Part shown: positions 51,191-58,671 of the stretch, piece after piece
How the letters are laid out: the number at the start of each line of letters is the position of its first letter
How positions within the stretch are numbered: position 1 is the stretch's first letter
Origin: Granulicella sp. WH15
GTDB lineage: Bacteria; Acidobacteriota; Terriglobia; Terriglobales; Acidobacteriaceae
Length of the DNA stretch: 64,000 nucleotides
Direction of reading: 5' to 3'
NCBI RefSeq assembly: GCF_009914315.1
Contig: NZ_CP042596.1
Coordinates: 1,860,001 to 1,924,000, forward strand
Made by a program: the position numbers and the translations under genes
The notes under the pieces: model-generated
The model's database searches: none
Told to the model about the DNA's origin: nothing
What the model saw: the letters and a program-made list of their open reading frames with translations, nothing else

Positions 51191-52245
51191 TATTGCTGCA
51201 CCTCCGCATGGGGGCGCGGATCGAGCACGATCTTCATCAGGTTCGGCTCGCGTGCGTGGAGGCGGTCGAACCATGAGGGGCCGTCGTTCAGAGGAGCCAC
51301 TGCTGTAATCAGCGGTGCTACTTTGATCTTGCCGTTTGCGATGAGGTCGATTGCCTGGCCGTACTCGCCCGATGACGCGCATGAGCCTTGCATCCTTATC
51401 TGTCGCGACACTACCTTTTGTAGAGGCAGAGTTACGGTTGGTGAGACGTTGCCCACCAGAGTTACTGTTCCGCCTTTGCGCACGCAGTCGACTGCCGTGC
51501 TGATTGTGGCGTCAACCCCTACTGCTTCGAGCACAATATCTACGCCGCGGCCGTTTGTCAGAGAGAGGATTTTCTCCGTCAACGCTGCTCCAGAGGCTTC
51601 GATTGCTTCATCGGTTCCGAGGTCGGTGGCCAGCTTCAGGCGGGTGGGATCTACGTCGGCTATGTATACCTTCGCAGCGCCTGCTGCTCGTGCGGACTGC
51701 AACAGCAGCAGGCCGATCATGCCTGCGCCGATGACCAGTACGGACTCTTCGCCGATCATCTCGGACACGGCTACTCCGTGCAGAGCGACCGAGACGGCCT
51801 CGAGCATGGCGGCCTCGGGGAAGGAGAAGTTATCCGGCAGGTGACACGAGATGCGGGCGGGAACGGTGAGGTACTCGGCGAATGCGCCGTAGCGGCGGTA
51901 CTCGCCGCAGGAGACGCCCAGGACCTGGCGGTTGTTGCAGAGGTTGATCTGGCCGCGCAGGCAGTACTCGCAGTGGCCGCAGAAGACTGTCGAGTCGAAG
52001 GTGACGCGGTCGCCTACTGCAAAGCCGCTTACTTCAGAACCGAGTGCGGCGACTACTCCGGCGGCCTCGTGGCCCATGACGATCGGCGGAATGCGGCGGC
52101 CCGTGGAGCCGTCGTAGCCGTGGACGTCGCTGCCGCATATGCCGCAGGCGGCTACCTCGATGAGAAGCTCATCCGCAGCGGGCGCGGGTTTGGGTAGGTC
52201 GGTCAGTTCCAGGTGGTTGTACTCGGAGAGAAGCATCGCCTTCAT
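51190..52245 (-). CDS. zinc-dependent medium-chain alcohol dehydrogenase (polyol/sugar-acid type)
   Basis: A 351-residue MDR enzyme. Catalytic-zinc residues are Cys37 in CGICGSDVHG and the His of VMGHEAAGVV near residue 60; the structural zinc has four cysteines in FCGHCEYCLRGQINLCNN (about 89-107). The Rossmann motif VIGAGMIGLLLLQ is near 172. It resembles threonine, sorbitol and L-idonate 5-dehydrogenases, and the pairing with a gluconate-5-dehydrogenase-like SDR recalls the L-idonate pathway. It is the first gene of a two-gene operon, with an FCD-type operator 84 bp upstream. Exact substrate not determinable. Confidence 0.88.
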   Translation of the reverse strand: MKAMLLSEYNHLELTDLPKPAPAADELLIEVAACGICGSDVHGYDGSTGRRIPPIVMGHEAAGVVAALGSEVSGFAVGDRVTFDSTVFCGHCEYCLRGQINLCNNRQVLGVSCGEYRRYGAFAEYLTVPARISCHLPDNFSFPEAAMLEAVSVALHGVAVSEMIGEESVLVIGAGMIGLLLLQSARAAGAAKVYIADVDPTRLKLATDLGTDEAIEASGAALTEKILSLTNGRGVDIVLEAVGVDATISTAVDCVRKGGTVTLVGNVSPTVTLPLQKVVSRQIRMQGSCASSGEYGQAIDLIANGKIKVAPLITAVAPLNDGPSWFDRLHAREPNLMKIVLDPRPHAEVQQ

Positions 52246-52328
52246 GGCTGGGACTCTCGACTTTCTTGGAGGGCGATAGATTCGGCGGGATCATCATATT
52301 GAACTCGGAGGGGTTAGGTAAAGTTCGG

Positions 52329-52340
52329 TTGTCAGACCAA
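52329..52340. promoter_or_regulatory. FCD-type operator upstream of the zinc dehydrogenase operon
   Basis: TTGTCAGACCAA is a full match to TNGTNNNACNA and shares GTCAGACC with the sites flanking the GntR gene. It lies 84 bp before the dehydrogenase start. Confidence 0.6.
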
Positions 52341-52353
52341 GTTGTATCTTTAT

Positions 52354-52392
52354 GCGAAGCGTCGAGAACCGCACGAAGTGCCGCCTGCCCGG
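52354..52392 (+). repeat. family B repeat, direct arm
   Basis: A 39-bp element with GCGAAGCGTCGAGAACC and GCACGAAGTGCCGCC. It is inverted relative to 52691-52728; the two arms enclose a family A repeat. Confidence 0.75.
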
Positions 52393-52446
52393 TGTGAGGG
52401 CGCTTTTGTCGTTTCTAGGTTGAAGGGTGAGTTTGAGAAAAAGCTC

Positions 52447-52680
52447 CTCAGCGGCTAAAGCCGATTTATCGGCGTGCTGGAAGGGCACGGCTGAAGCCGT
52501 GCCCTTAATGTTCTGGGTTAGGTGGAAGAAAGCATACCTCGGGGGCTAAAGCCCGCATCGGTGGCGGGGTTTAATGTCCGGGCTAAAGCCCGGACCTACC
52601 TTAGGAACAACGGCAAGGCAACAGCAGATTCCTCCGCTTCGCTCCTGAATGACAACAAAGAAACAGGCAACGGCAACAGC
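52447..52680 (+). repeat. family A hairpin repeat, copy 6 (extended)
   Basis: The fullest form. It starts with CGGCTAAAGCCG and GGGCACGGCTGAAGCCGTGC hairpins, then TTCTGGGTTAGG, the AAGCATACCTCGG lead, the two GGGCTAAAGCCC hairpins, a short hexamer tract and the tail. A one-base change in the hexamer tract shifts the frame, so the SRFLRFAPE reading frame seen in other copies is lost. Confidence 0.85.
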
Positions 52681-52690
52681 GCCCTTGCGC

Positions 52691-52728
52691 CGGGCGGGCG
52701 GCACTTCGTGCGGTTTTCGGCGCTGCGC
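52691..52728 (-). repeat. family B repeat, inverted arm
   Basis: Inverted relative to 52354-52392, with shared core GAAAACCGCACGAAGTGCCG and GCCCGCCCGG. It ends 11 bp from the stop codon of the minus-strand phosphodiesterase gene. Confidence 0.7.
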
Positions 52729-52738
52729 GTGAAGACGA

Positions 52739-54019
52739 TTACCGCTTCAAGGCTGGCCGCAATGGAGTTAGAGTGCCGTCGTTCGGTGCGGGTTTTAATC
52801 CCAGCAGCTTGGCGATGAAGTCGTACACGTCGATGTTGGGGAAGCTGGGTAGTTGCGTGCCGGGGCGGATATCCGGGCCGTTGGCTATAAAGAGAGCCTT
52901 CATCTCCGGCATACGGGTTACGTCGTAGCCGTGGTCGCCCGTCGGTACGGCTCGCGTGGGAGCGTGGGCGGTAAAGACGTACGGGCCATTCGGCACGATC
53001 ACCGGATCGCCCTCGCGAGGGTTGCTGTTGAAGTGCAGATGCTCGGGCACATCGGCTCGCCGGTAGGCCGTGAAGCGCGGGTCGGGGTGGGCGCGGAAGC
53101 TCTCGTAGGCCTGTTGCGCGTCGGCCTCGCTCTGCGCGTAGAGCAGGGAACCCTCGGTCTTGAAGTGGGAGAGGTCGGCGAAGTGGTCGAGTACGATCCA
53201 GTCGCCCTCGATCTTCACCATGCCGTGATCGGCCAGCACGATCATGTCCACGGGGAGGTGAGTGGCGTCGAGCTTCTGCTTCAGTTCGCCGATCAGCTCA
53301 TCGACGTGGCGAACCTGCTCGCCTACCTGCTGCGAATCGGGACCGTAGAGGTGTCCGGCGTGGTCGGTGTTGCTGTAGTAGAGGGTGATGAAGTGCGGGC
53401 GCTGAGCGGGCGGCAAGTTCAGCCAGGTGATGACCTCGTCGACCCGCTTGTGCTCGTCCACGCGGTCGTCGAACTCGAGATACTCGTAAGGGCGCTTGCC
53501 CGCGATCTCGGCGCTCGAGCCGGGCCAGAAAAAGGAGGCGGCTCTCATTCCTTGTTGCTCGGCCAACGTCCACAGGGGCGTACCGCCGTACCAACTGCCG
53601 TCATCGCCGGTCTTCACGTTGCGGTAGGAGTAGGTGGCTCCGCGCGCGGGATCGTAGAAGCTATTGCCCACCAGGCCGTGATGCTCGGGATAAAGCCCCG
53701 TCACGATGGAGAAGTGGTTGGGGAAGGTGATCGAGGGATAGGAGGGCAACATGCCGTCGGGGGAGGTCGCGCCGGTCCGGCCCAGCTCGGCGAGGTGCGT
53801 CGCTCCCCACTTCTGTATGTAGTCGTAGCGGAAGCCGTCGAGCGAGACCAGAACGACGTAGTGCTTCTTCTGCTGCGCACGAGTGTCGGGAGCGCCGTCT
53901 GTGTGGATGACGTTGAGGCCGCCCGCGTCCGGCGCTGTGCTGCTCTGTGCGGGCAGTGCGATGGGCAGTAAAAGACCGGCGAAGATACAGCCTGTAAGTG
54001 CGACTTTCTTCAGTGACAC
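52739..54019 (-). CDS. type I phosphodiesterase / nucleotide pyrophosphatase (NPP family)
   Basis: A 426-residue exported alkaline-phosphatase-superfamily enzyme. The start is GTG with GGAGGAG just upstream; the signal peptide ends near LPAQ. The metal/nucleophile residues are Asp61 in SLDGFRYDY, Thr98 in PSYPSITFPNH (nucleophile), the Asp/His pair in YYSNTDHAGH, and ADHGM. A final metal His is in GDHGYDVTRMPEM. It closely follows eukaryotic-type ENPP order and length for the catalytic domain. It probably hydrolyses nucleotide or phosphodiester substrates in the periplasm. Single gene; family B and A repeats begin 11 bp beyond its stop codon. Confidence 0.92.
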   Translation of the reverse strand: MSLKKVALTGCIFAGLLLPIALPAQSSTAPDAGGLNVIHTDGAPDTRAQQKKHYVVLVSLDGFRYDYIQKWGATHLAELGRTGATSPDGMLPSYPSITFPNHFSIVTGLYPEHHGLVGNSFYDPARGATYSYRNVKTGDDGSWYGGTPLWTLAEQQGMRAASFFWPGSSAEIAGKRPYEYLEFDDRVDEHKRVDEVITWLNLPPAQRPHFITLYYSNTDHAGHLYGPDSQQVGEQVRHVDELIGELKQKLDATHLPVDMIVLADHGMVKIEGDWIVLDHFADLSHFKTEGSLLYAQSEADAQQAYESFRAHPDPRFTAYRRADVPEHLHFNSNPREGDPVIVPNGPYVFTAHAPTRAVPTGDHGYDVTRMPEMKALFIANGPDIRPGTQLPSFPNIDVYDFIAKLLGLKPAPNDGTLTPLRPALKR

Positions 54020-54084
54020 AAGCTCCTCCTGAACCTACAGACTCAAGCTAAGGCTCTTACATGAACAGGCTGTGAGGGAGAGGC

Positions 54085-54462
54085 TCAGACGCAGCCTGCG
54101 CACAGGCCGTAGAGGAACAGCTCGTGGCCGGTGCTGCGGAAGCCGCGAGGCAGCTTGGGCTTGATCTCCAGACCGCAGCCCTCTAGCTCGAAGAGGCGTC
54201 CGCAGGTGTTGCACTGGAAGTGATGGTGATGCGCCTTGCCTGCGACCTCGTAGCGGGTCGAGTCGCCGGGTACCTCCACCGGCGTCAGCCACTTCTCCTC
54301 GGTCAGTTGGTTGATGTTGCGGTAGACGGTCGCAATGCTCAGGCCCTCCACCTTCTCCTGGGCTAAGGAGAGCGTCTCCTCGGGCGAGAGCGGGCGGTCC
54401 GCAGCCTGGAACGCTGCGCGGATCGCTTCCTTCTGCTTGGTGTTGCGGGTTTGTATCGTCAT
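54085..54462 (-). CDS. Fur family regulator, probably Zur
   Basis: A 125-residue Fur-family repressor. The winged helix contains LSIATVYRNINQLTEEKWL. The dimerisation domain shows the metal region HHHH at 78-81, followed by CxxC pairs at Cys84/Cys87 and Cys121/Cys124 that hold structural zinc. It lies 18 bp downstream of a ZIP transporter gene in the same direction, so zinc sensing (Zur) is the best guess; PerR or Fur cannot be excluded from sequence. It would repress when metal is plentiful. Confidence 0.85.
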   Translation of the reverse strand: MTIQTRNTKQKEAIRAAFQAADRPLSPEETLSLAQEKVEGLSIATVYRNINQLTEEKWLTPVEVPGDSTRYEVAGKAHHHHFQCNTCGRLFELEGCGLEIKPKLPRGFRSTGHELFLYGLCAGCV

Positions 54463-54480
54463 GGTTCGCTCCAGATAGGG

Positions 54481-55275
54481 CTAAAAGGGAAGAAGTCCGG
54501 CTGCGGCGACTACCAGCAGCACGCCGCAGCAGAGGCTGGCGATCTGCAGGAAGAGCGCCTTCGGCAGCAGTTCCTGCCGCAGTTCGGGGATCAGGTTCAC
54601 GCTTGCGATGTAGAGAAAGCTGGCCGCGCTGACAGGCAGCAGCCAGGCGATGCGCTCGGCGTGGCGAAGGCCGAGCAGGGCTACGAACAGGACACCCAGG
54701 AGCGACGGTGCTCCGGCGATCACGGCCAGCCGCAGGGCGCGCGGCAGGGGGACCTTCAGGTGGATGAAGAGGGTGAAGTCGCCCATGCGGTGGGGGATCT
54801 CGTGCAGGGCGATGGCGAAGGCCGTCAGCCAGCCGATCCGGTTGCCCGCAGCGAAGGCAGCCGTGACCGCGGCTCCGTCCACGAAGCTGTGCAACATGCT
54901 GGCCAAAACGATGTTCTCCGGGCGCGCGCCGTGGTGGCCGGAGTGGTGGTGTTGATGGTCTTCGTGGCAGTCGCCCAGCGCCTCGACCTCCGGTTCGGAG
55001 GCTGTGCCTGTCACGGCCCGGAAGATCCGCTCGGCACAGAAGAGCGCCAGCATCGTGCCGCCCACCAGCATCCAGACCGCCTGCCGGTTTCCCAGTTGCG
55101 TGATGGCCTCGGGAAGCAGGTGCAGGAGCGCCGTCGCCAGCAGAACACCTACTGCTGCGCTGATAAACAATCCGAGGTAACGCCGCAAAAGCCGCTCTCG
55201 CGTCCCCAGGGTCCAAGCCGCCAGCACCGCTCCGGCCTGGACGGCGACAACCCCCACTACAGCATCAAATATCAC
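54481..55275 (-). CDS. ZIP family metal transporter
   Basis: A ZIP-type divalent metal importer of about 264 residues with 7-8 transmembrane segments. A His-rich cytosolic loop (CHEDHQHHHSGHH, about residue 107) lies between TM3 and TM4, and the metal-channel motifs are LHSFVDGAA in TM4 and LHEIPHRMGDF in TM5, resembling the HEIPHExGDF signature of LIV-1 type ZIPs. The GTG at 55275 is chosen because TTGGAG lies 6 nt upstream; the TTG at 55287 is part of that site. It is co-transcribed with a Fur/Zur gene. Zinc is the probable substrate; iron or manganese is possible. Confidence 0.87.
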   Translation of the reverse strand: MIFDAVVGVVAVQAGAVLAAWTLGTRERLLRRYLGLFISAAVGVLLATALLHLLPEAITQLGNRQAVWMLVGGTMLALFCAERIFRAVTGTASEPEVEALGDCHEDHQHHHSGHHGARPENIVLASMLHSFVDGAAVTAAFAAGNRIGWLTAFAIALHEIPHRMGDFTLFIHLKVPLPRALRLAVIAGAPSLLGVLFVALLGLRHAERIAWLLPVSAASFLYIASVNLIPELRQELLPKALFLQIASLCCGVLLVVAAAGLLPF

Positions 55276-55298
55276 AAAAAACTCCAATTACCTTTTTA

Positions 55299-55307
55299 TC
55301 ATAATGA
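55299..55307. promoter_or_regulatory. possible Zur/Fur box
   Basis: TCATAATGA (TCAT-A-ATGA) in an AT-rich patch 24 bp before the ZIP start. It has the short inverted-repeat character of Fur-family boxes, but too little is conserved to be sure. Confidence 0.3.
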
Positions 55308-55337
55308 GAACACGATAGCTACAAGGCGCTTCGCAGC

Positions 55338-55394
55338 GTTCTCGGGGCGGTAGGAGTGAGATGATCTTCTGAGGGCCTCCCGTTGGTCGGCAGC
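55338..55394 (+). repeat. family C dispersed element, copy 2
   Basis: A 57-bp copy of the element at 3169-3224, starting GTTCTCGGGGC and ending TGGTCGGCAGC. It is preceded by CGCTTCGCAGC, which resembles a family B arm. Confidence 0.5.
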
Positions 55395-55490
55395 GGGCAT
55401 TCTTATTGTGTAAGAGCTTCGTGACTGATGCGATAAGATCATCTGAGCTAACTGAAGCTCGACTCCCAATAAGCTCTGCCCGATAAGCCG

Positions 55491-55811
55491 ATGAACCTGC
55501 TCAGCCAGTGCCATCTCGAACGCTCGAAGATTCTGCGGAATCTTCTCGTTCTGTTGTGCCTGGTCGCGGTTCTGATGGCCGTCAGCGCCGCCGCGCTGCA
55601 TACCCACAGCAGCGGCGCGCCGACCGATACCCGCTGCACCTTCTGTGGCATCGCTCATCTCTCTCCGCTGCCCGTCGCGCAGGCCGAGACCCCGGCCGTT
55701 GCCGCCGCTGTCTTCTTTCTTCCTCCGCAGCCGGAGGCTATTCCACGCGCCGGCCGCCTCCATTTTTCGCTCTACGTACGGCCTCCTCCCAGCTTGACTG
55801 CTCATCGCTAG
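55491..55811 (+). CDS. small HxC membrane/secreted protein (DUF2946-like)
   Basis: A 106-residue protein with one N-terminal hydrophobic helix (ILRNLLVLLCLVAVLMAVSAAAL), followed by HTHSSGAPTDTRCTFCGIAH, a possible metal-binding His/Cys patch, then a Pro/Ala-rich tail. The layout resembles small DUF2946-type proteins often found next to TonB receptors and metal genes. It lies 63 bp before the TonB receptor below, and 215 bp downstream of the divergent ZIP gene. A role in zinc or copper uptake is inferred from position. Confidence 0.65.
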   Translation: MNLLSQCHLERSKILRNLLVLLCLVAVLMAVSAAALHTHSSGAPTDTRCTFCGIAHLSPLPVAQAETPAVAAAVFFLPPQPEAIPRAGRLHFSLYVRPPPSLTAHR

Positions 55812-55862
55812 AACCGTTGTAATTCGGCTCGCCGACAGTCAGTCGCCCGTGGTCCCTGCCCC

Positions 55863-55868
55863 AGGAGG
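55863..55868 (+). promoter_or_regulatory. perfect Shine-Dalgarno deciding an ATT start
   Basis: AGGAGG followed by six bases (TTCTCC) and then ATT at 55875. The spacing is optimal and no ATG, GTG or TTG occurs in frame between the upstream TAG (55809) and codon 52. Confidence 0.7.
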
Positions 55869-55874
55869 TTCTCC

Positions 55875-58577
55875 ATTCGTACCCATCTTCATCGTCTGTT
55901 TCCTGTTTTTCTAGCGGTTGTTTTCTTCGCCGCAGCGGTCCTCCGCGCCCAGTCCGGCGGCAGCTCCGGCACTATCTCGGGTACGGTTCTCGACCCCTCC
56001 GGAGCGGCCATTCCCGGAGCCACCGTCGTGCTCCAGAACGACCTCTCCGGTGTGAACAAGACCGTGACCACTGACGCTTCGGGCGAGTACCAGTTCACCA
56101 ATATTGCCTTCAATCCTTATCGACTCTCGGTTGTGGCCAAGGGCTTTGGGGTGCTCGATCTCCGTGTCTCCGTCCGCTCCTCGGTCCCCATTGTTCTGAC
56201 CAACAACCTCAAGATCGCCAACTCCGATGCTGTGGTTACTGTTGAGGCTGGCGGCGATCTGGTTGAGAACAGCTCTACCTTCCACTCCGATATCGACCGC
56301 GAGCTGTTTACCAAGCTGCCGCTTGAGAGCAAGTCCTCGTCGGTCAGCTCGCTGATTACACTGGCGTCGCCAGGGGTAAGTGCGGATTCCAACGGCCTCT
56401 TCCACGGGCTCGGTGACCATGCGGAGAATGCTTTTTACGTCGATGGCCAGCCCATCACCGATCAGCAGAGCAAGGTCTTCTCTAACCAATTGCCCATCTC
56501 GTCCATCCAGTCGCTCGAGGTAATCTCGGGCGCGCCGCCCGCCGAGTACGGCGAGAAGACCTCGCTGGTTGCCAATATCGTCACCCGCTCCGGGCAGGGG
56601 ACCGGCAAGCCTCGCGGTGAAGTCGTCGGCTCCTATGGCACCTTTGGCTCCAGCTCTATCTCTACCGACTTGGCTGAAGGCACTCAGACCCTCGGCAACT
56701 TTTCCGCTGTCGACTTTCTCCAGACCGGCCGCTTTCTCGATCCCTCCGAGTTCGCCGTCTTCCACGATAAGGGCAACGTCACCAACCTCTTCGACCGCAT
56801 CGACTTCGCCCCTACCAAGGCCGACTCGCTGCATCTGAACCTGGAGTACACTCGCTCCTGGTTCCAGACGCCGAACTCGTACGACAACCTGAATGTTCAG
56901 GACCAGTTCGGCAACGTTGTCGGCGACACGGACCAGCGTGCCAAGATCGGCACCTTCAATATCGCGCCATCGATGACCCATGTCGTCAATCCGCAGACGA
57001 TCCTGACCTTCGGGGGCTGGGTACGGCGTGACGACTTCAACTACTACCCCAGCAAGAATCCGCTGGCCGACTTCCAGCCGCTCCAGCAGGAGACCGTCTC
57101 GCAGACGCGCTCGCTGATGAACGCAGGTGTGCGTGCCGATATCAACTATGTCGCTGGGATTCACAATATCAAGCTCGGCGGCACCTACCAGTCCACCTTC
57201 CTGAACGAGCAGTTTGGGCTGGGAATTGTTGATCCGACGTTGAACTCGCCTTGCCTTAATGCCAGCGGCCAGCCTGTCTCTGGATTTACCAGCCCCGCAG
57301 ACTGCGCGGCCTCGGGACTCTTCCCGAATACTATCGCCAATCCGCTGGCGGCTACTCCCTATAACCCGGTGCTGGCCTGCTTCGACCTGACTCGCCCCAG
57401 CGCCGCGCCCAGCAGCGCCTGCGTCAACGGCACTTCTACCTCCTTTCAGTTCGTGGGCCACGCCGACATCAAGCTGCTCTCGTTTTATGGGGAAGACTCC
57501 ATCACCAAGGGCAACTTCTCCTTCAACGTGGGGATTCGTGGCGACCTTTACAATGGTCTCAGCAGCGAGCGGCAGGCCGAGCCGCGGGTGGGTCTTTCGT
57601 ATAACGTCAAGCAGTCCGGCACCGTCGTACGGGCGTCGTATGCCCGTACGTTAGAGACTCCTTTCAACGAAAATCTCGTTCTTAGCTCGAAGGGGTGCGA
57701 GTCGCCCGTCATCGCCGCGCTTGTTCCGTGCATCCCGGCCACGCTTACGCCGGGCTTCCGCAATGAGTTTCACGCTGGCTTCGAGCAGTCGGCGGGCAAG
57801 CACTTCGTTGTTACCGGCGACTACATCTGGAAGTACACGCACAACGCCTATGACTTCTCCGTCCTCGGCGCGACACCGATTACCTTTCCGATTGCGTGGC
57901 ATAACTCGAAGATCTCGGGCTTTGCTATTCGGGCCACTGTGCCGCAGACGCACGGATTTTCGGCGTTTGTGGTCATGTCCAGCGTCAGTGCGCGGTTCTT
58001 CCCGGCGCAGATTGGTGGTTTGGGCGCGACCAATACCAGCGGCCAGCCCTTCCGGATCGACCATGATGAGAAGTTCAACCAGACGACTCATCTCGAGTAT
58101 CAGTTCAAGAAAAAAGGTCCATATATAAGTTACAACTGGCGTTATGACTCGGGACAGGTGGCCGGGGCGGTGCCTTTTGCCACCAGCGCGACCACGCCCG
58201 TCGACCTGACTGGCTTGAGCGCCGACGAACAGCAGCAGGCGGGGCTCTTTTGTGGCAATGACAAGGCCAGCCTGACCAACGCTCTGACCACCTGCGCGCC
58301 CGGCCAGTTTGGATCGACGCTGCTCTCCATTCCCGCGCCGGGAACCGAGAACGACGACCACAACCCGCCGCGTATCCGGCCCCGGAATGTCTTCGATCTA
58401 GCCGTGGGAGAGGATGATCTGCTGCACCGCGGTCCGGGGCACGGCACCTTTTCGGCCAGTCTCACGGTCATCAACCTGACCAATAAGTATGCTCTCTACA
58501 ACTTCCTTTCGACCTTCAGCGGTACGCACTACCTGACTCCACGGGCTCTGACGGCGGAGGTTGGCTACCACTTCTAA
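55875..58577 (+). CDS. TonB-dependent receptor with apparent ATT start codon
   Basis: An outer-membrane receptor of about 900 residues. From ATT 55875 the product is (M)RTHLHRLFPVFLAVVFFAAAVLRAQ, an ideal signal peptide, then a carboxypeptidase-regulatory-like domain (SGTVLDPSGAAIPGATVVLQ), a plug (AENAFYVDGQPITDQQ ... IQSLEVISGAPPAEYGEKTS), and a barrel ending in VGYHF. The first conventional start, GTG 56028, would cut through the regulatory-like domain and remove the signal, so it cannot be right. It belongs to a metal-related neighbourhood (ZIP, Fur/Zur, HxC protein), so a metal or metallophore ligand is possible; this is inference. It is shorter than the receptor at 39773 and only distantly similar. 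Confidence 0.85.
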   Translation: MRTHLHRLFPVFLAVVFFAAAVLRAQSGGSSGTISGTVLDPSGAAIPGATVVLQNDLSGVNKTVTTDASGEYQFTNIAFNPYRLSVVAKGFGVLDLRVSVRSSVPIVLTNNLKIANSDAVVTVEAGGDLVENSSTFHSDIDRELFTKLPLESKSSSVSSLITLASPGVSADSNGLFHGLGDHAENAFYVDGQPITDQQSKVFSNQLPISSIQSLEVISGAPPAEYGEKTSLVANIVTRSGQGTGKPRGEVVGSYGTFGSSSISTDLAEGTQTLGNFSAVDFLQTGRFLDPSEFAVFHDKGNVTNLFDRIDFAPTKADSLHLNLEYTRSWFQTPNSYDNLNVQDQFGNVVGDTDQRAKIGTFNIAPSMTHVVNPQTILTFGGWVRRDDFNYYPSKNPLADFQPLQQETVSQTRSLMNAGVRADINYVAGIHNIKLGGTYQSTFLNEQFGLGIVDPTLNSPCLNASGQPVSGFTSPADCAASGLFPNTIANPLAATPYNPVLACFDLTRPSAAPSSACVNGTSTSFQFVGHADIKLLSFYGEDSITKGNFSFNVGIRGDLYNGLSSERQAEPRVGLSYNVKQSGTVVRASYARTLETPFNENLVLSSKGCESPVIAALVPCIPATLTPGFRNEFHAGFEQSAGKHFVVTGDYIWKYTHNAYDFSVLGATPITFPIAWHNSKISGFAIRATVPQTHGFSAFVVMSSVSARFFPAQIGGLGATNTSGQPFRIDHDEKFNQTTHLEYQFKKKGPYISYNWRYDSGQVAGAVPFATSATTPVDLTGLSADEQQQAGLFCGNDKASLTNALTTCAPGQFGSTLLSIPAPGTENDDHNPPRIRPRNVFDLAVGEDDLLHRGPGHGTFSASLTVINLTNKYALYNFLSTFSGTHYLTPRALTAEVGYHF

Positions 58578-58592
58578 GTCGTTGCTGCTATG

Positions 58593-58608
58593 GGTGTTTA
58601 CAAACACC
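58593..58608. promoter_or_regulatory. palindrome upstream of the RND exporter
   Basis: A perfect 7-2-7 palindrome GGTGTTTACAAACACC, 64 bp before the exporter start and 16 bp after the receptor stop. It is a candidate TetR-type operator or a short hairpin; no T-run follows. Confidence 0.4.
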
Positions 58609-58671
58609 TAGCCAACCCAGCCGATTTTCTGCATCCTAAGAGAAGTAAGGTCATCGCCCTTGGGAGTAGCC

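Noticed and set aside
54035..55216. 393-codon minus-strand frame across the Fur and ZIP genes
   Set aside because: Pro/Arg/Ala-rich shadow in another frame of two recognisable genes with intact motifs.
56028..58577. GTG 56028 as the start of the second TonB receptor
   Set aside because: It would remove the signal peptide and cut the N-terminal domain; an upstream ATT with perfect Shine-Dalgarno explains the gene better.
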